64,000 nucleotides of DNA from Pseudomonas cerasi (GCF_900074915.1 NZ_LT222319.1:3381001-3445000); one strand, 5' to 3'. Positions 26,330 to 35,075 are shown, counted from the first letter of the stretch. Numbers and translations are program-made. Notes: a model not told the origin generated them from the sequence alone.

Positions 26330-27048
26330 GCTTTTTTCACTCCCGAGACCCGCGACCTGGAGCGGTCGCTCTTTGCGATCAGGCGTGTCAGAGAGTCGGC
26401 AGCCTGCATGATGTCGTCGGTGACAGCTGCACGAGCAGCCGCCCCATCACGCGCCGCCAACGCCTCGACGATACGGTTGTGTGCTTCCATCGAACGCTGA
26501 AGATGCGCCTTGTCAGGCGCAACCAGCGCGAAACACGGACCGATGTGCAGCCAGAAATTCTCCACTGCTGCCACGATGAGTTCGGCCTTGGCCACCGCGT
26601 AAATGCGCCGGTGAAAGGCAAAGTTGGTCCACAGATAGAGCGCGACATCAACGCTGTCAGCAGCCGTCTGCATCTGCCCGCAGAGCTGGCTGATGTCGGC
26701 AAGATCGGCGTCGTTGATCAGAATGACCGCCTTCTCGGCCAACAGACCTTCCAGCGCGACCCTGGCATCACGAATTTCACGCAGCCGCTCCGGGGTCATC
26801 ATGGGTACGCGAAGACGAGCGGTTTCGGTGACTTCGAAGGCGTTCTCGGCGCTAAGACGATTCAACGCCTCGCGCACCGGCATCGGACTGGAACCCAGCG
26901 CTTCGGCAAGGCCACGGATCGTCAGCTTTTGACCCGGCTGAAAGCGCCCGCTCATCAGTGCTTCACGGATCTGCCGGTAGACTTGGTCCTGGAGGGTATC
27001 GCGAGAGACCTGCCGCATGGCGGGCAGGAGGATGGGACGATCTGTCAT
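26326..27048 (-). CDS. GntR-family (FCD) transcriptional regulator
   Basis: A 240-residue regulator with an N-terminal winged helix (residues about 15-80, RGLAEALGSSPMPVREALNRL) and an FCD effector domain whose metal-binding His/Asp residues are suggested by DARVALEG, FHRRIY and AHNRIVEAL. It leads the operon GntR-SDR-BKACE-SMP30-MFS and overlaps the SDR by four bases. Two perfect palindromes lie 38-61 bases upstream of its ATG, suggesting autoregulation. Confidence 0.87.
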   Translation of the reverse strand: MTDRPILLPAMRQVSRDTLQDQVYRQIREALMSGRFQPGQKLTIRGLAEALGSSPMPVREALNRLSAENAFEVTETARLRVPMMTPERLREIRDARVALEGLLAEKAVILINDADLADISQLCGQMQTAADSVDVALYLWTNFAFHRRIYAVAKAELIVAAVENFWLHIGPCFALVAPDKAHLQRSMEAHNRIVEALAARDGAAARAAVTDDIMQAADSLTRLIAKSDRSRSRVSGVKKA

Positions 27049-27085
27049 GGGAGTGACTCATATTGGCTTTCTTATGGAGCAAATA

Positions 27086-27109
27086 TGTGATCACAAATGA
27101 CATATGTCA
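27086..27109. promoter_or_regulatory. Paired palindromes upstream of the GntR operon
   Basis: TGTGATCACA (27086-27095) and TGACATATGTCA (27098-27109) are adjacent perfect palindromes, centred 12-13 bases apart. FadR/FCD-type GntR proteins bind short TNGTNNNACNA-like palindromes, and the first site fits that form loosely. Both are candidate operators for the regulator. Confidence 0.6.
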
Positions 27110-27145
27110 AATTGTTTTTTGAAGTCCGTGGGAACCACAGCCAGA

Positions 27146-27160
27146 GCTCGCGTCGCGAGC
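27146..27160. repeat. Perfect inverted repeat near the island scar
   Basis: GCTCGCGTCGCGAGC is a 7+7 perfect palindrome with one central base, in the non-coding stretch between the GntR gene and the integrase remnant. Function unknown. Confidence 0.4.
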
Positions 27161-27288
27161 CTAAGGGCAAAGCGTTGTCGTGAGAGAAGGTCGCCACATT
27201 TTTTAGGTAACAGCTCTTGGCTATTCCGAGCGGCTGGATGTGGACGCTGGCACGGGGCCGCGCCTCTTATAAAAAGCGACAGAATTTT

Positions 27289-27542
27289 ATGTGTAAGCAA
27301 GCAGCGCGAGAAGGTTTCGCGAGGATCCGCATCCACGACCTCAAGCATTCATTTGGAAGACGGCTGCGTGCCGCTGGCGTTACCGATGAAGACCGGAAAG
27401 CTTTTCTCGGGCACAAGAACGGAGTATCAACACCCACTACTCGACAGCGGAGCTGGATCAGCTTATTGCAGCGGCAAACAAGGTATCAGTAACCGATTCA
27501 CGCGCACCAGCGCTGGTGATTCTGAAGAGGAGGCAAGTGTAG
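27289..27542 (+). pseudogene. Tyrosine recombinase (phage/island integrase) C-terminal remnant
   Basis: The C-terminal catalytic region of an integrase survives: RIHDLKHSFGRRLRAAG (His-x-x-Lys/Arg with catalytic Arg), DEDRKAFLGHKN, and in a shifted frame NTHYSTAELDQLIAAANKV with the nucleophilic Tyr. The frame breaks at about 27422, where one base is missing, and everything upstream of about 27289 (the first catalytic Arg and DNA-binding domains) is gone. It points at the 3' end of tRNA-Pro(GGG) 83 bases away, the usual arrangement for a tRNA-integrating island. It cannot encode an active enzyme. Confidence 0.8.
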
Positions 27543-27586
27543 GTCAAAAACCCAAGGTCACTCGAAATTTCACTGGGGTAGAAATG

Positions 27587-27608
27587 AAAAAGCCACCCGA
27601 AGGTGGCT
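27587..27608 (-). terminator. Terminator of tRNA-Pro
   Basis: AGCCACC-CGAA-GGTGGCT forms a perfect 7-bp hairpin with a stable tetraloop-sized turn. On the minus strand it is followed by TTTTT, directly downstream of the tRNA 3' end. Confidence 0.8.
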
Positions 27609-27624
27609 AAGTCATTGAATTATA

Positions 27625-27701
27625 TGGTCGGGACGGAGTGATTCGAACACTCGACCCCTAGCACCCCATGCTAGTGCGCTACCGGACTGCGCTACGCCCC
27701 G
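27625..27701 (-). tRNA. proL: tRNA-Pro (anticodon GGG)
   Basis: A 77-nt cloverleaf on the minus strand. The acceptor stem CGGGGCG pairs with CGTCCCG (one G-U), followed by A and an encoded CCA. The anticodon stem CTAGC/GCTAG encloses ATGGGGT, giving anticodon GGG, and the T loop GTTCGAATC is standard. The gene lies downstream of merR. Its 3' end faces a degraded integrase, so it has probably served as an attachment site. Confidence 0.95.
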
Positions 27702-27789
27702 ACTAGGCGTGTATCTGTTTTGCAACCTGCGAAAACGTTGAGGAATATACCCTAAGCATTTGAATTTTGGAAGTATCCTGACTGCTCAA

Positions 27790-28146
27790 TTACGCCTTGA
27801 GCATGACGAGTACGTCTTCCAGCTCGGCAATCATCTCCCGAATCATCTGCTTGTACTGCTGAGTATCATCCTTCGGTTCACCGCTGGTGAGACGAAGTCG
27901 GGCGCCACCGATGGTGAAGCCCTGATCGTAGAGCAGGCCGCGGATCTGGCGGATCATCAGCACGTCCTGGCGCTGATAATACCGACGGTTTCCGCGCCGC
28001 TTGACGGGGTTGAGTTGAGGAAACTCCTGCTCCCAATAACGCAGAACGTGCGGTTTTACCGCGCAGAGCTCGCTGACCTCACCGATGGTGAAGTAGCGTT
28101 TGCCGGGGATCGGCGGCAGCTCGTCGTTATGACTTGGTTCCAGCAT
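27790..28146 (-). CDS. MerR-family regulator next to ihfA
   Basis: A 118-residue MerR-type protein with an N-terminal winged HTH at about residues 15-80 (KRYFTIGEVSELCAVKPHVLRYWEQEFPQL is split across this region) and a short coiled-coil tail. There is no C-terminal metal-binding motif. The gene overlaps the end of ihfA, a conserved arrangement in pseudomonads. The start at ATG 28146 is chosen over an upstream TTG. Target genes are unknown. Confidence 0.88.
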   Translation of the reverse strand: MLEPSHNDELPPIPGKRYFTIGEVSELCAVKPHVLRYWEQEFPQLNPVKRRGNRRYYQRQDVLMIRQIRGLLYDQGFTIGGARLRLTSGEPKDDTQQYKQMIREMIAELEDVLVMLKA

Positions 28147-28429
28147 ATGCCTCAACTCGGGCCTTCAGCTTCTGCCCTGGACGAAAGGTGACCACACGGC
28201 GCGCCGTAATCGGAATCTCTTCACCGGTCTTGGGATTTCTCCCAGGCCGCTGGCGCTTGTCTCGAAGGTCGAAGTTGCCGAAACCTGACAACTTCACCTG
28301 CTCGTTATCTTCCAGAGCGTGCCTGATTTCTTCAAAAAACAGTTCGACCAGTTCCTTGGCTTCCCGTTTATTCAGGCCCAGCTCTTCGTACAGACGTTCG
28401 GCCATCTCAGCTTTAGTCAGAGCCCCCAT
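28127..28429 (-). CDS. ihfA: Integration host factor alpha subunit
   Basis: A 100-residue DNA-bending protein that pairs with IhfB. It shows the HU/IHF fold with LTKAEMAERLYEELGLNKRE at the start, the beta-arm sequence with GRNPKTGEEIPITARRVV including the intercalating Pro, and FRPGQKLKARVE. It starts three bases after the pheT stop, so it is translated from the pheST message as in other gamma-proteobacteria. IHF would also assist sigma-54 promoters such as that of the urt operon. Confidence 0.97.
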   Translation of the reverse strand: MGALTKAEMAERLYEELGLNKREAKELVELFFEEIRHALEDNEQVKLSGFGNFDLRDKRQRPGRNPKTGEEIPITARRVVTFRPGQKLKARVEAYAGTKS

Positions 28430-28432
28430 ACG

Positions 28433-30811
28433 CTACTTCCTTAACGTGGCGTTTAACCTCTCCTCAAGCGAGGTGAGGATAGCAAGTGTCGTTGCGTTTA
28501 CCTCATCGTCATTAAGAGTGCGTGATGGATGCTGCCAGGTCAAGCCGACTGCAAGGCTTTTTCTATGCGGATCAATGCCTTTACCCTGGTAAACATCAAA
28601 TAACCTGAGGTCTGTGAGCCACTCGCCTGCATTTTCACGAATAACGTCCAGAACCGCACTGGCCGAAACATCCCGATCAGCCAGCAGTGCCAGGTCGCGG
28701 CGCACTTCAGGGAAGCGCGACAGCTCGTGGAATTTCGGCAGACAGCCGGTGGACACTTCCGCCAGAACCAGCTCGAAAACAAACACGGGACGATCAAGCC
28801 CCAGGGTTTTCGACAATTCCGGGTGAATGGCGCCCAGGAAACCGACTTCACGGCCATCACGCTCGATGCGAGCCGTCTGACCTGGGTGCAAGGCAGGATG
28901 CTGCCCCGGCGTGAAGGTGAACTCGCCCAACGCACCGGCAAAGCCCAGCACGGCTTCAACGTCAGCCTTGACGTCGAAGAAATCGACTGCATCGCGACCT
29001 TGCGCCCAGCCTTCAGGCAGGCGGCTGCCGCAGACAACGCCGGCCAGCATCGGCTCTTGCTTCAAGCCGTCGAGCTGACCGACGAAGCGCAGGCCGCTTT
29101 CGAACATCCGCACACGATCCTGCTGACGGTTGAGGTTGTGCTGAAGCGCCTTGACCAGACCAGGCCACAGCGAGGCACGCATGGCTGCCATGTCATTGGA
29201 GATCGGGTTGGCCAGCAGCAAGGGCTTGGCGCCCGGCGTGAACAGCTCGAACCATTTCGGGTCGATGAAGCTGTAGGTGATCGCTTCCTGATAACCGCGG
29301 GCAACCAGCAGGCGGCGCAGCTCAGGCAGATCGCCCTTGGCTTCGGCCTTGGCCTGGGGAGCCAGACGGGCTTGTGGATAGCGGACCGGCAGGCGATTGT
29401 AGCCGTACAGACGCGCCAGCTCTTCGATCAGGTCGACTTCAAGGCTGATATCGAAACGATGACTTGGCACTTCGACACGCCATTTTCCGTCGGCTTCGGC
29501 AGTCACAGCCAGGCCGAGACCTATCAGCAGACGCTCGATTTCGGCGTTTTCGATCACCAGACCGAGCATCTGCTCGACGCGGCTGGCGCGCAACGTAACC
29601 GGAGCAATCGATGGCAAATGCTGTTTGCTGACCACTTCTGTTATCGGACCAGCCTCACCACCGGTGATTTCCAGCAGCAGGCCAGTCGCACGCTCCATGG
29701 CCTCACGGGCCAGCTGCCAGTCAACACCACGCTCGTAACGGTGCGAGGCATCGGTGTGCAGACCATAGGAACGCGCCTTGCCAGCCACCGAGATGGTGTC
29801 GAAGAAAGCACTTTCCAGGAAGATGTCACGAGTACCGGCAGTTACGCCGCTGTGCTCGCCACCCATGACACCGGCAATTGCCAGAGCACGCTGGTGGTCG
29901 GCAATGACCAGCGTGTCGGCACGCAGGCTGACTTCCTGACCGTCGAGCAGAACGAGCTTCTCGCCCTCCTCGGCCATGCGTACACGAATGCCACCGTTGA
30001 TTTCGGCCAGATCGAAAGCATGCAGAGGCTGCCCCAGCTCGAGCATCACGTAGTTGGTGATATCGACAGCGGCATCGATGCTGCGCACGTCAGAACGACG
30101 CAGACGCTCGACCATCCACAGCGGAGTCGGACGCGACAGATCGACGTTGCGGATGACGCGGCCCAGGTAACGTGGGCAAGCTGCTGGAGCCAGGACTTCA
30201 ACCGGGCGCACTTCATCGTGCACAGCGCTGACAGCAGCGATCTGCGGACGGGTGACGTCAGTGGCGTACAACGCGCCGACTTCACGCGCCAAGCCTGCCA
30301 CCGACAGGCAGTCGCCACGGTTAGGGGTCAGGTCGACCTCGATGCTGGCATCGTCCAGGCTCAGATAGACACGAATGTCCTGACCGACTGGCGCATCGGC
30401 TGCCAGCTCCATCAGGCCATCATTGCCCTCGCCGGCCTGCAACTCGGCAGCCGAACACAGCATGCCGTTGGACTCGACGCCACGCAGCTTGGCTTTCTTG
30501 ATCTTGAAATCGCCCGGAAGCTCGGCGCCGATCATGGCAAATGGAATTTTCAGGCCCGGACGCACGTTTGGCGCACCACAGACAACCTGAAAGGTTTCGC
30601 TGCCATTGCTGACCTGACACACACGCAACTTGTCGGCATCGGGATGTTGCTCGGTGCTCAGCACCTCACCCACCACCACGCCGCTGAAAACGCCGGCGGC
30701 CAGCGTCACGCTGTCAACCTCAAGACCGGCCATCGACAGACGAGCAACCAGCTCGTCGCGGGAAACCTGCGGGCTTACCCAGCCGCGCAGCCATTGTTCA
30801 CTGAATTTCAT
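28433..30811 (-). CDS. pheT: Phenylalanyl-tRNA synthetase beta subunit
   Basis: A 792-residue subunit of the alpha2-beta2 PheRS. The N-terminal region (about 40-150) is an EMAP-type tRNA-binding domain (GVVVGEVLSTEQHPDADKLRVCQV), followed by the B3/B4 editing domain, B5, and a C-terminal ferredoxin-like anticodon-binding domain ending near RTLNDDEVN. Length is typical (about 795). It lies 28 bases after pheS and three bases before ihfA. Confidence 0.97.
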   Translation of the reverse strand: MKFSEQWLRGWVSPQVSRDELVARLSMAGLEVDSVTLAAGVFSGVVVGEVLSTEQHPDADKLRVCQVSNGSETFQVVCGAPNVRPGLKIPFAMIGAELPGDFKIKKAKLRGVESNGMLCSAAELQAGEGNDGLMELAADAPVGQDIRVYLSLDDASIEVDLTPNRGDCLSVAGLAREVGALYATDVTRPQIAAVSAVHDEVRPVEVLAPAACPRYLGRVIRNVDLSRPTPLWMVERLRRSDVRSIDAAVDITNYVMLELGQPLHAFDLAEINGGIRVRMAEEGEKLVLLDGQEVSLRADTLVIADHQRALAIAGVMGGEHSGVTAGTRDIFLESAFFDTISVAGKARSYGLHTDASHRYERGVDWQLAREAMERATGLLLEITGGEAGPITEVVSKQHLPSIAPVTLRASRVEQMLGLVIENAEIERLLIGLGLAVTAEADGKWRVEVPSHRFDISLEVDLIEELARLYGYNRLPVRYPQARLAPQAKAEAKGDLPELRRLLVARGYQEAITYSFIDPKWFELFTPGAKPLLLANPISNDMAAMRASLWPGLVKALQHNLNRQQDRVRMFESGLRFVGQLDGLKQEPMLAGVVCGSRLPEGWAQGRDAVDFFDVKADVEAVLGFAGALGEFTFTPGQHPALHPGQTARIERDGREVGFLGAIHPELSKTLGLDRPVFVFELVLAEVSTGCLPKFHELSRFPEVRRDLALLADRDVSASAVLDVIRENAGEWLTDLRLFDVYQGKGIDPHRKSLAVGLTWQHPSRTLNDDEVNATTLAILTSLEERLNATLRK

Positions 30812-30839
30812 CCTGCTCTCCTGAAAGGTTCGTTACGAC

Positions 30840-31856
30840 TTAGCGAAATTGCGCGAGGAACCGCAAATCGTTGTCGAAGAACAGGCGCAAATCATTGACG
30901 CCGTAACGCAGCATGGCCAGACGCTCTACGCCCATGCCGAACGCGAAGCCCTGAAACTCTTCAGGGTCGATGCCCGACATGCGCAGCACGTTCGGGTGGA
31001 CCATGCCGCAGCCCATGACTTCAAGCCAGCCAGTCTGCTTGCAGACGCGGCAACCCTTGCCACTGCACATGACGCATTCCATATCCACTTCCGCCGAGGG
31101 CTCGGTGAACGGGAAATACGAAGGACGGAAGCGCACGGCCAGCTCTTTCTCGAAGAACACCCGCAGGAATTCTTCGATGGTGCCTTTCAGATCGGCAAAA
31201 TTGATGTCGCGATCGACCAGCAGACCTTCGATCTGGTGGAACATCGGCGAGTGGGTAATATCGGAGTCGCTGCGGTACACACGGCCTGGGCAGACAATGC
31301 GGATCGGCGGCTGCTGCGATTCCATGGTGCGGACCTGTACCGGTGAGGTATGGGTGCGCAGCAGCATGTTCGCATTGAAATAGAAGGTGTCATGCATCGA
31401 CCGGGCCGGGTGATGGCCTGGGATGTTGAGCGCCTCGAAGTTGTGGTAATCGTCTTCGACTTCAGGGCCTTCGGCGATGCCGTAGCCGATGTGCGTGAAG
31501 AATTGTTCGATACGTTCCAGAGTACGGGTAATCGGGTGCAGACCACCGGAGGTCTGACCGCGGCCCGGCAGGGTCACATCGATGCATTCGGCTGCGAGCC
31601 TGGCAGTCAGTTCTGCATGCTCAAACGATGCCTTGCGTGCATTGAGAACCTCTGTGACACGTTCCTTGGCAACGTTGATCAGCGCACCGACTTGCGGACG
31701 CTCTTCAGCTGGCAGGTTCCCCAGGGTCTTCATCACCTGAGTCAACTCGCCTTTTTTGCCGAGGTAGTGAACCCGGATTTGCTCCAGGGCATTGATATCT
31801 TCGGCGCTTTGCACAGCCTCAAGAGCTTGAGAGACCAGCGCGTCCAGGTTTTCCAT
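30840..31856 (-). CDS. pheS: Phenylalanyl-tRNA synthetase alpha subunit
   Basis: A 338-residue class II catalytic subunit that charges tRNA-Phe. An N-terminal coiled coil (about residues 1-80) is followed by motif 2 (FHQIEGLLVD), the GRVYRSD region and motif 3 (GFAFGMGVERLAMLRYGV) near residue 315. A strong terminator-like hairpin lies just upstream at 31874-31909, so expression may be attenuated as in enteric pheST. Confidence 0.97.
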   Translation of the reverse strand: MENLDALVSQALEAVQSAEDINALEQIRVHYLGKKGELTQVMKTLGNLPAEERPQVGALINVAKERVTEVLNARKASFEHAELTARLAAECIDVTLPGRGQTSGGLHPITRTLERIEQFFTHIGYGIAEGPEVEDDYHNFEALNIPGHHPARSMHDTFYFNANMLLRTHTSPVQVRTMESQQPPIRIVCPGRVYRSDSDITHSPMFHQIEGLLVDRDINFADLKGTIEEFLRVFFEKELAVRFRPSYFPFTEPSAEVDMECVMCSGKGCRVCKQTGWLEVMGCGMVHPNVLRMSGIDPEEFQGFAFGMGVERLAMLRYGVNDLRLFFDNDLRFLAQFR

Positions 31857-31873
31857 GTACAGACTCCAGATAC

Positions 31874-31909
31874 AAAATAGGGGAAGAGCTGAAGGCTCTT
31901 CCCCTATTT
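31874..31909 (-). terminator. Terminator/attenuator between rplT and pheS
   Basis: A perfect 14-bp stem (AATAGGGGAAGAGC with GCTCTTCCCCTATT) is followed on the minus strand by TTTTG. It lies about 20 bases before the pheS start and 50 bases after rplT. A second GC-rich hairpin, CCCCGG-TTCT-CCGGGG, precedes it at about 31929-31944. I saw no Phe-rich leader peptide, so partial termination or a non-peptide attenuation mechanism is possible. Confidence 0.75.
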
Positions 31910-31960
31910 ATGACGTTTAACACCGACCCCGGAGAACCGGGGCAAGTGATTGTCGGGGAC

Positions 31961-32317
31961 TTAGGCCAAGGTGGCTTTAGCTTTCTCGACAATCGCAGCA
32001 AACGCCGCTTTTTCGTTCACTGCCAGATCAGCCAGAACCTTACGGTCGATCTCGATGGACGCTTTTTTCAGGCCGGCAATGAAACGGCTGTAGGACAGAC
32101 CGTTAACACGAGCACCAGCGTTGATACGAGCGATCCACAGAGCGCGGAACTGACGTTTTTTCTGACGACGGTCACGGTAGGCGTATTGGCCTGCCTTGAT
32201 TACCGCTTGCTTGGCAACACGGAATACGCGTGAACGCGCGCCGTAGTAACCTTTTGCAAGTTTCAGAATTTTTTTGTGACGCTTACGGGCAATGACGCCA
32301 CGCTTTACACGAGCCAT
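31961..32317 (-). CDS. rplT: 50S ribosomal protein L20
   Basis: A 118-residue ribosomal protein, unmistakable from [23 protein letters not shown] and [19 protein letters not shown]. It binds 23S rRNA early in large-subunit assembly and in enteric bacteria represses rpmI-rplT translation. It sits in the conserved infC-rpmI-rplT order. Confidence 0.98.
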
Positions 32318-32346
32318 GAGTTACTTCCTCTATATCTTGATCAAAA

Positions 32347-32541
32347 TTAACGAAGGCGCAGCATGCGCTCGACTTTTGCCACGTCAGACGGATGCAGCAA
32401 GCTGCTACCGCGCAATTGACGCTTACGCTTTGTCGACATTTTGGTCAGGATGTGGCTCTTGAAAGCGTGCTTGTGCTTGATGCCGTTGGCGGTTTTCAAA
32501 AACCGCTTAGCTGCACCACTTTTAGTCTTCATCTTTGGCAT
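32347..32541 (-). CDS. rpmI: 50S ribosomal protein L35
   Basis: A 64-residue basic protein with the family sequence MPKMKTKSGAAKRFLKTANG and a C-terminal KVERMLRLR. It lies 29 bases upstream of rplT and downstream of infC. Length is standard. Confidence 0.98.
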   Translation of the reverse strand: MPKMKTKSGAAKRFLKTANGIKHKHAFKSHILTKMSTKRKRQLRGSSLLHPSDVAKVERMLRLR

Positions 32542-32601
32542 GTTCGGATACTCCGCATTCAGTTGATAAATATAACCGCAAGGCCTGCCGTGCCCTGGTG
32601 G

Positions 32602-33153
32602 TTATTTCTTCTTTTTCGGGGCGATGACCATGATCAGCTGGCGTCCTTCCATCTTAGGATGCTGTTCGACGGAACCGTATTCGAGCAGGTCACCTTCAAC
32701 CCGCTTCAACAATTCCATACCCAGCTCCTGGTGGGCCATCTCACGACCGCGGAATCTCAACGATACCTTGGCCCTGTCCCCGTCACTCAGGAAACGTACC
32801 AGGTTGCGTAGTTTTACCTGGTAATCCCCTTCCTCCGTCCCTGGACGAAACTTGATTTCTTTAACCTGGATCTGCTTCTGGTTCTTCTTCGCTGCAGCAA
32901 CCTGCTTCTTCTTCTCGAAGATCGATTTGCCGTAATCCATCACACGGCAGACCGGAGGGACTGCGTCGGCAGAAATCTCTACCAGATCCAGCTTCGCCTC
33001 TTCGGCAATACGAAGCGCTTCATCAATCGAGACGATGCCAATCTGCTCGCCGTCAGCGCCAATTAAACGAACCTCGCGGGCCGAGATATTTTCATTGATC
33101 GGGGCCTTGGGTGCAGCTCGTTTATCTTGTCTCATTTCACGCTTAATAATAAT
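32602..33153 (-). CDS. infC: Translation initiation factor IF-3, AUU start
   Basis: A protein of about 183 residues with both IF-3 domains (PINENISAREVRLIGADGEQ at the start; EIKFRPGTEEGDYQVKLRNL and GREMAHQELGMELL in the C-domain). The start is a run of three ATT codons (33153-33145) reading I-I-K-R-E before the first ATG at 33135. Non-AUG starts are the rule for infC and allow IF-3 to limit its own synthesis. The first ATT shares its A with the thrS stop TAA. GGAG is only two bases from the first ATT, five from the second and eight from the third, so the exact start among the three is uncertain. Confidence 0.93.
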   Translation of the reverse strand: MIIKREMRQDKRAAPKAPINENISAREVRLIGADGEQIGIVSIDEALRIAEEAKLDLVEISADAVPPVCRVMDYGKSIFEKKKQVAAAKKNQKQIQVKEIKFRPGTEEGDYQVKLRNLVRFLSDGDRAKVSLRFRGREMAHQELGMELLKRVEGDLLEYGSVEQHPKMEGRQLIMVIAPKKKK

Positions 33154-35075
33154 TACTCCGTATCTTGGCGACCACGCCGGGAAACCGCTTGTGCGAGGAA
33201 TTCAGCGAATTGGGCGACCGGCATCGAGCCAAGGTCAGCGCCTTCACGTGTACGCACAGCGACAGTTTGCATTTCAACCTCCCGATCTCCAATCACGAGG
33301 AGATAAGGAACCTTGAGCAAAGTATGCTCACGGATTTTAAAGCCGATCTTTTCATTTCTCAAGTCGGACTTGGCACGAAACCCGCTTTCGGCCAGAGTTT
33401 TTTCCACTTCGAAGGCAAAATCGGCCTGTTTGTCAGTGATATTCATGATCACTGCCTGGGTGGGTGCCAGCCAGGCCGGAAACGCGCCTTCGTAATGCTC
33501 GATCAGAATCCCGATGAAACGCTCGAAAGACCCGAGAATTGCGCGGTGCAGCATGACCGGATTCTTACGGCTGTTGTCTTCCGACACGTACTCGGCACTC
33601 AAGCGGATCGGCAGATTGAAGTCCAGCTGCAAGGTGCCGCACTGCCATACCCGACCGAGACAATCCTTGAGGGAGAACTCGATTTTAGGACCGTAGAACG
33701 CGCCCTCGCCCGGCTGCAGGTCATAAGGCAGACCTGCGCTGTCGAGTGCGGAAGCCAGCGCCGATTCGGCACGATCCCAAAGCTCGTCGGAGCCTACACG
33801 CTTTTCAGGGCGAGTGGACAATTTGAGTTCGATATCCTTGAAGCCGAAATCGGCATAGACATCCAGCGTGAGCTTGATGAACGCGGCGGACTCAGCCTGC
33901 ATCTGGTCTTCGGTACAGAAGATGTGTGCATCGTCCTGAGTGAAGCCGCGCACGCGCATGATGCCGTGCAGGGCACCCGACGGCTCGTTACGGTGACAGG
34001 CACCGAACTCGGCCAGACGCATCGGCAGCTCGCGGTAGCTCTTCAGGCCCTGATTGAACACCTGCACGTGGCAAGGGCAGTTCATCGGCTTGATCGCGTA
34101 GTCGCGGCTTTCGGACTCGGTGGTGAACATGTTGTCGGCGTAGTTGGCCCAGTGCCCGGATTTTTCCCAGAGCGAGCGATCGACCACTTGCGGGGTCTTG
34201 ATCTCGAGGTAGCCGTTTTCACGCTGCACTTTGCGCATGTACTGCTCGAGCACCTGATACAGGGTCCAGCCCTGTGGGTGCCAGAAGACCATGCCCGGCG
34301 CTTCTTCCTGGGTATGGAACAGGCCAAGACGCTTGCCGATCTTGCGATGGTCGCGTTTTTCGGCTTCTTCGATGCGCAGAATGTAGGCCGCCAGCTGCTT
34401 CTTGTCAGCCCAGGCAGTACCGTAGACGCGCTGCAGCTGCTCGTTTTTGGCATCGCCACGCCAGTAGGCGCCAGACAGCTTGGTCAGCTTGAATGACTTC
34501 AGGAAACGAGTGTTCGGCACGTGCGGACCGCGGCACATGTCGACGTATTCTTCGTGGTAATACAGGCCCATGGCCTGCTCGTTCGGCATGTCTTCGACCA
34601 GACGCAGCTTGTAATCTTCGTGACGGGCGGTGAACACCTCGATCACTTCAGCGCGCGGGGTGACTTTCTTGATGACGTCGTAATCTTTTTCGATCAACTG
34701 CTGCATGCGCTGCTCGATCGCCGCCATATCGTCAGGCGTGAACGGGCGCTCGTAGGCGATATCGTAATAGAAGCCGTCGTCGATCACCGGGCCGATGACC
34801 ATTTTTGCAGTCGGATACAACTGCTTGACCGCGTGCCCTACCAGGTGCGCGCAGGAGTGACGGATGATTTCCAGTCCTTCCTGATCCTTGGGGGTGATGA
34901 TCTGCAGGCTGGCATCGTTTTCGATCAGGTCGCAGGCGTCGACGAGCTTGCCGTCGACCTTGCCGGCGACGGTGGCCTTGGCCAGACCGGCACCGATTGA
35001 AAGCGCGACATCGGCTACGGAAACCGCATGATCGAATGAACGTTGACTGCCGTCGGGAAGAGTAATAGTTGGCAT
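33153..35075 (-). CDS. thrS: Threonyl-tRNA synthetase
   Basis: A 640-residue class II synthetase. Domains in order: N-terminal TGS (MPTITLPDGSQRSF), editing domain with HSCAHLVGHAVKQLYP near residue 75, catalytic core (PMNCPCHVQVF, RMAEFGACHRNEPSG-type motif 2), and the anticodon-binding domain near residues 540-640. The start at ATG 35075 has AGGAGG immediately upstream; a longer frame lacks homology. The stop overlaps the infC start. Confidence 0.97.
   Translation of the reverse strand: MPTITLPDGSQRSFDHAVSVADVALSIGAGLAKATVAGKVDGKLVDACDLIENDASLQIITPKDQEGLEIIRHSCAHLVGHAVKQLYPTAKMVIGPVIDDGFYYDIAYERPFTPDDMAAIEQRMQQLIEKDYDVIKKVTPRAEVIEVFTARHEDYKLRLVEDMPNEQAMGLYYHEEYVDMCRGPHVPNTRFLKSFKLTKLSGAYWRGDAKNEQLQRVYGTAWADKKQLAAYILRIEEAEKRDHRKIGKRLGLFHTQEEAPGMVFWHPQGWTLYQVLEQYMRKVQRENGYLEIKTPQVVDRSLWEKSGHWANYADNMFTTESESRDYAIKPMNCPCHVQVFNQGLKSYRELPMRLAEFGACHRNEPSGALHGIMRVRGFTQDDAHIFCTEDQMQAESAAFIKLTLDVYADFGFKDIELKLSTRPEKRVGSDELWDRAESALASALDSAGLPYDLQPGEGAFYGPKIEFSLKDCLGRVWQCGTLQLDFNLPIRLSAEYVSEDNSRKNPVMLHRAILGSFERFIGILIEHYEGAFPAWLAPTQAVIMNITDKQADFAFEVEKTLAESGFRAKSDLRNEKIGFKIREHTLLKVPYLLVIGDREVEMQTVAVRTREGADLGSMPVAQFAEFLAQAVSRRGRQDTE

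Noticed and set aside
27217..27492. Intact integrase gene
   Set aside because: Only the C-terminal catalytic part is recognisable, the frame breaks before the Tyr motif, and the upstream part has no integrase similarity.
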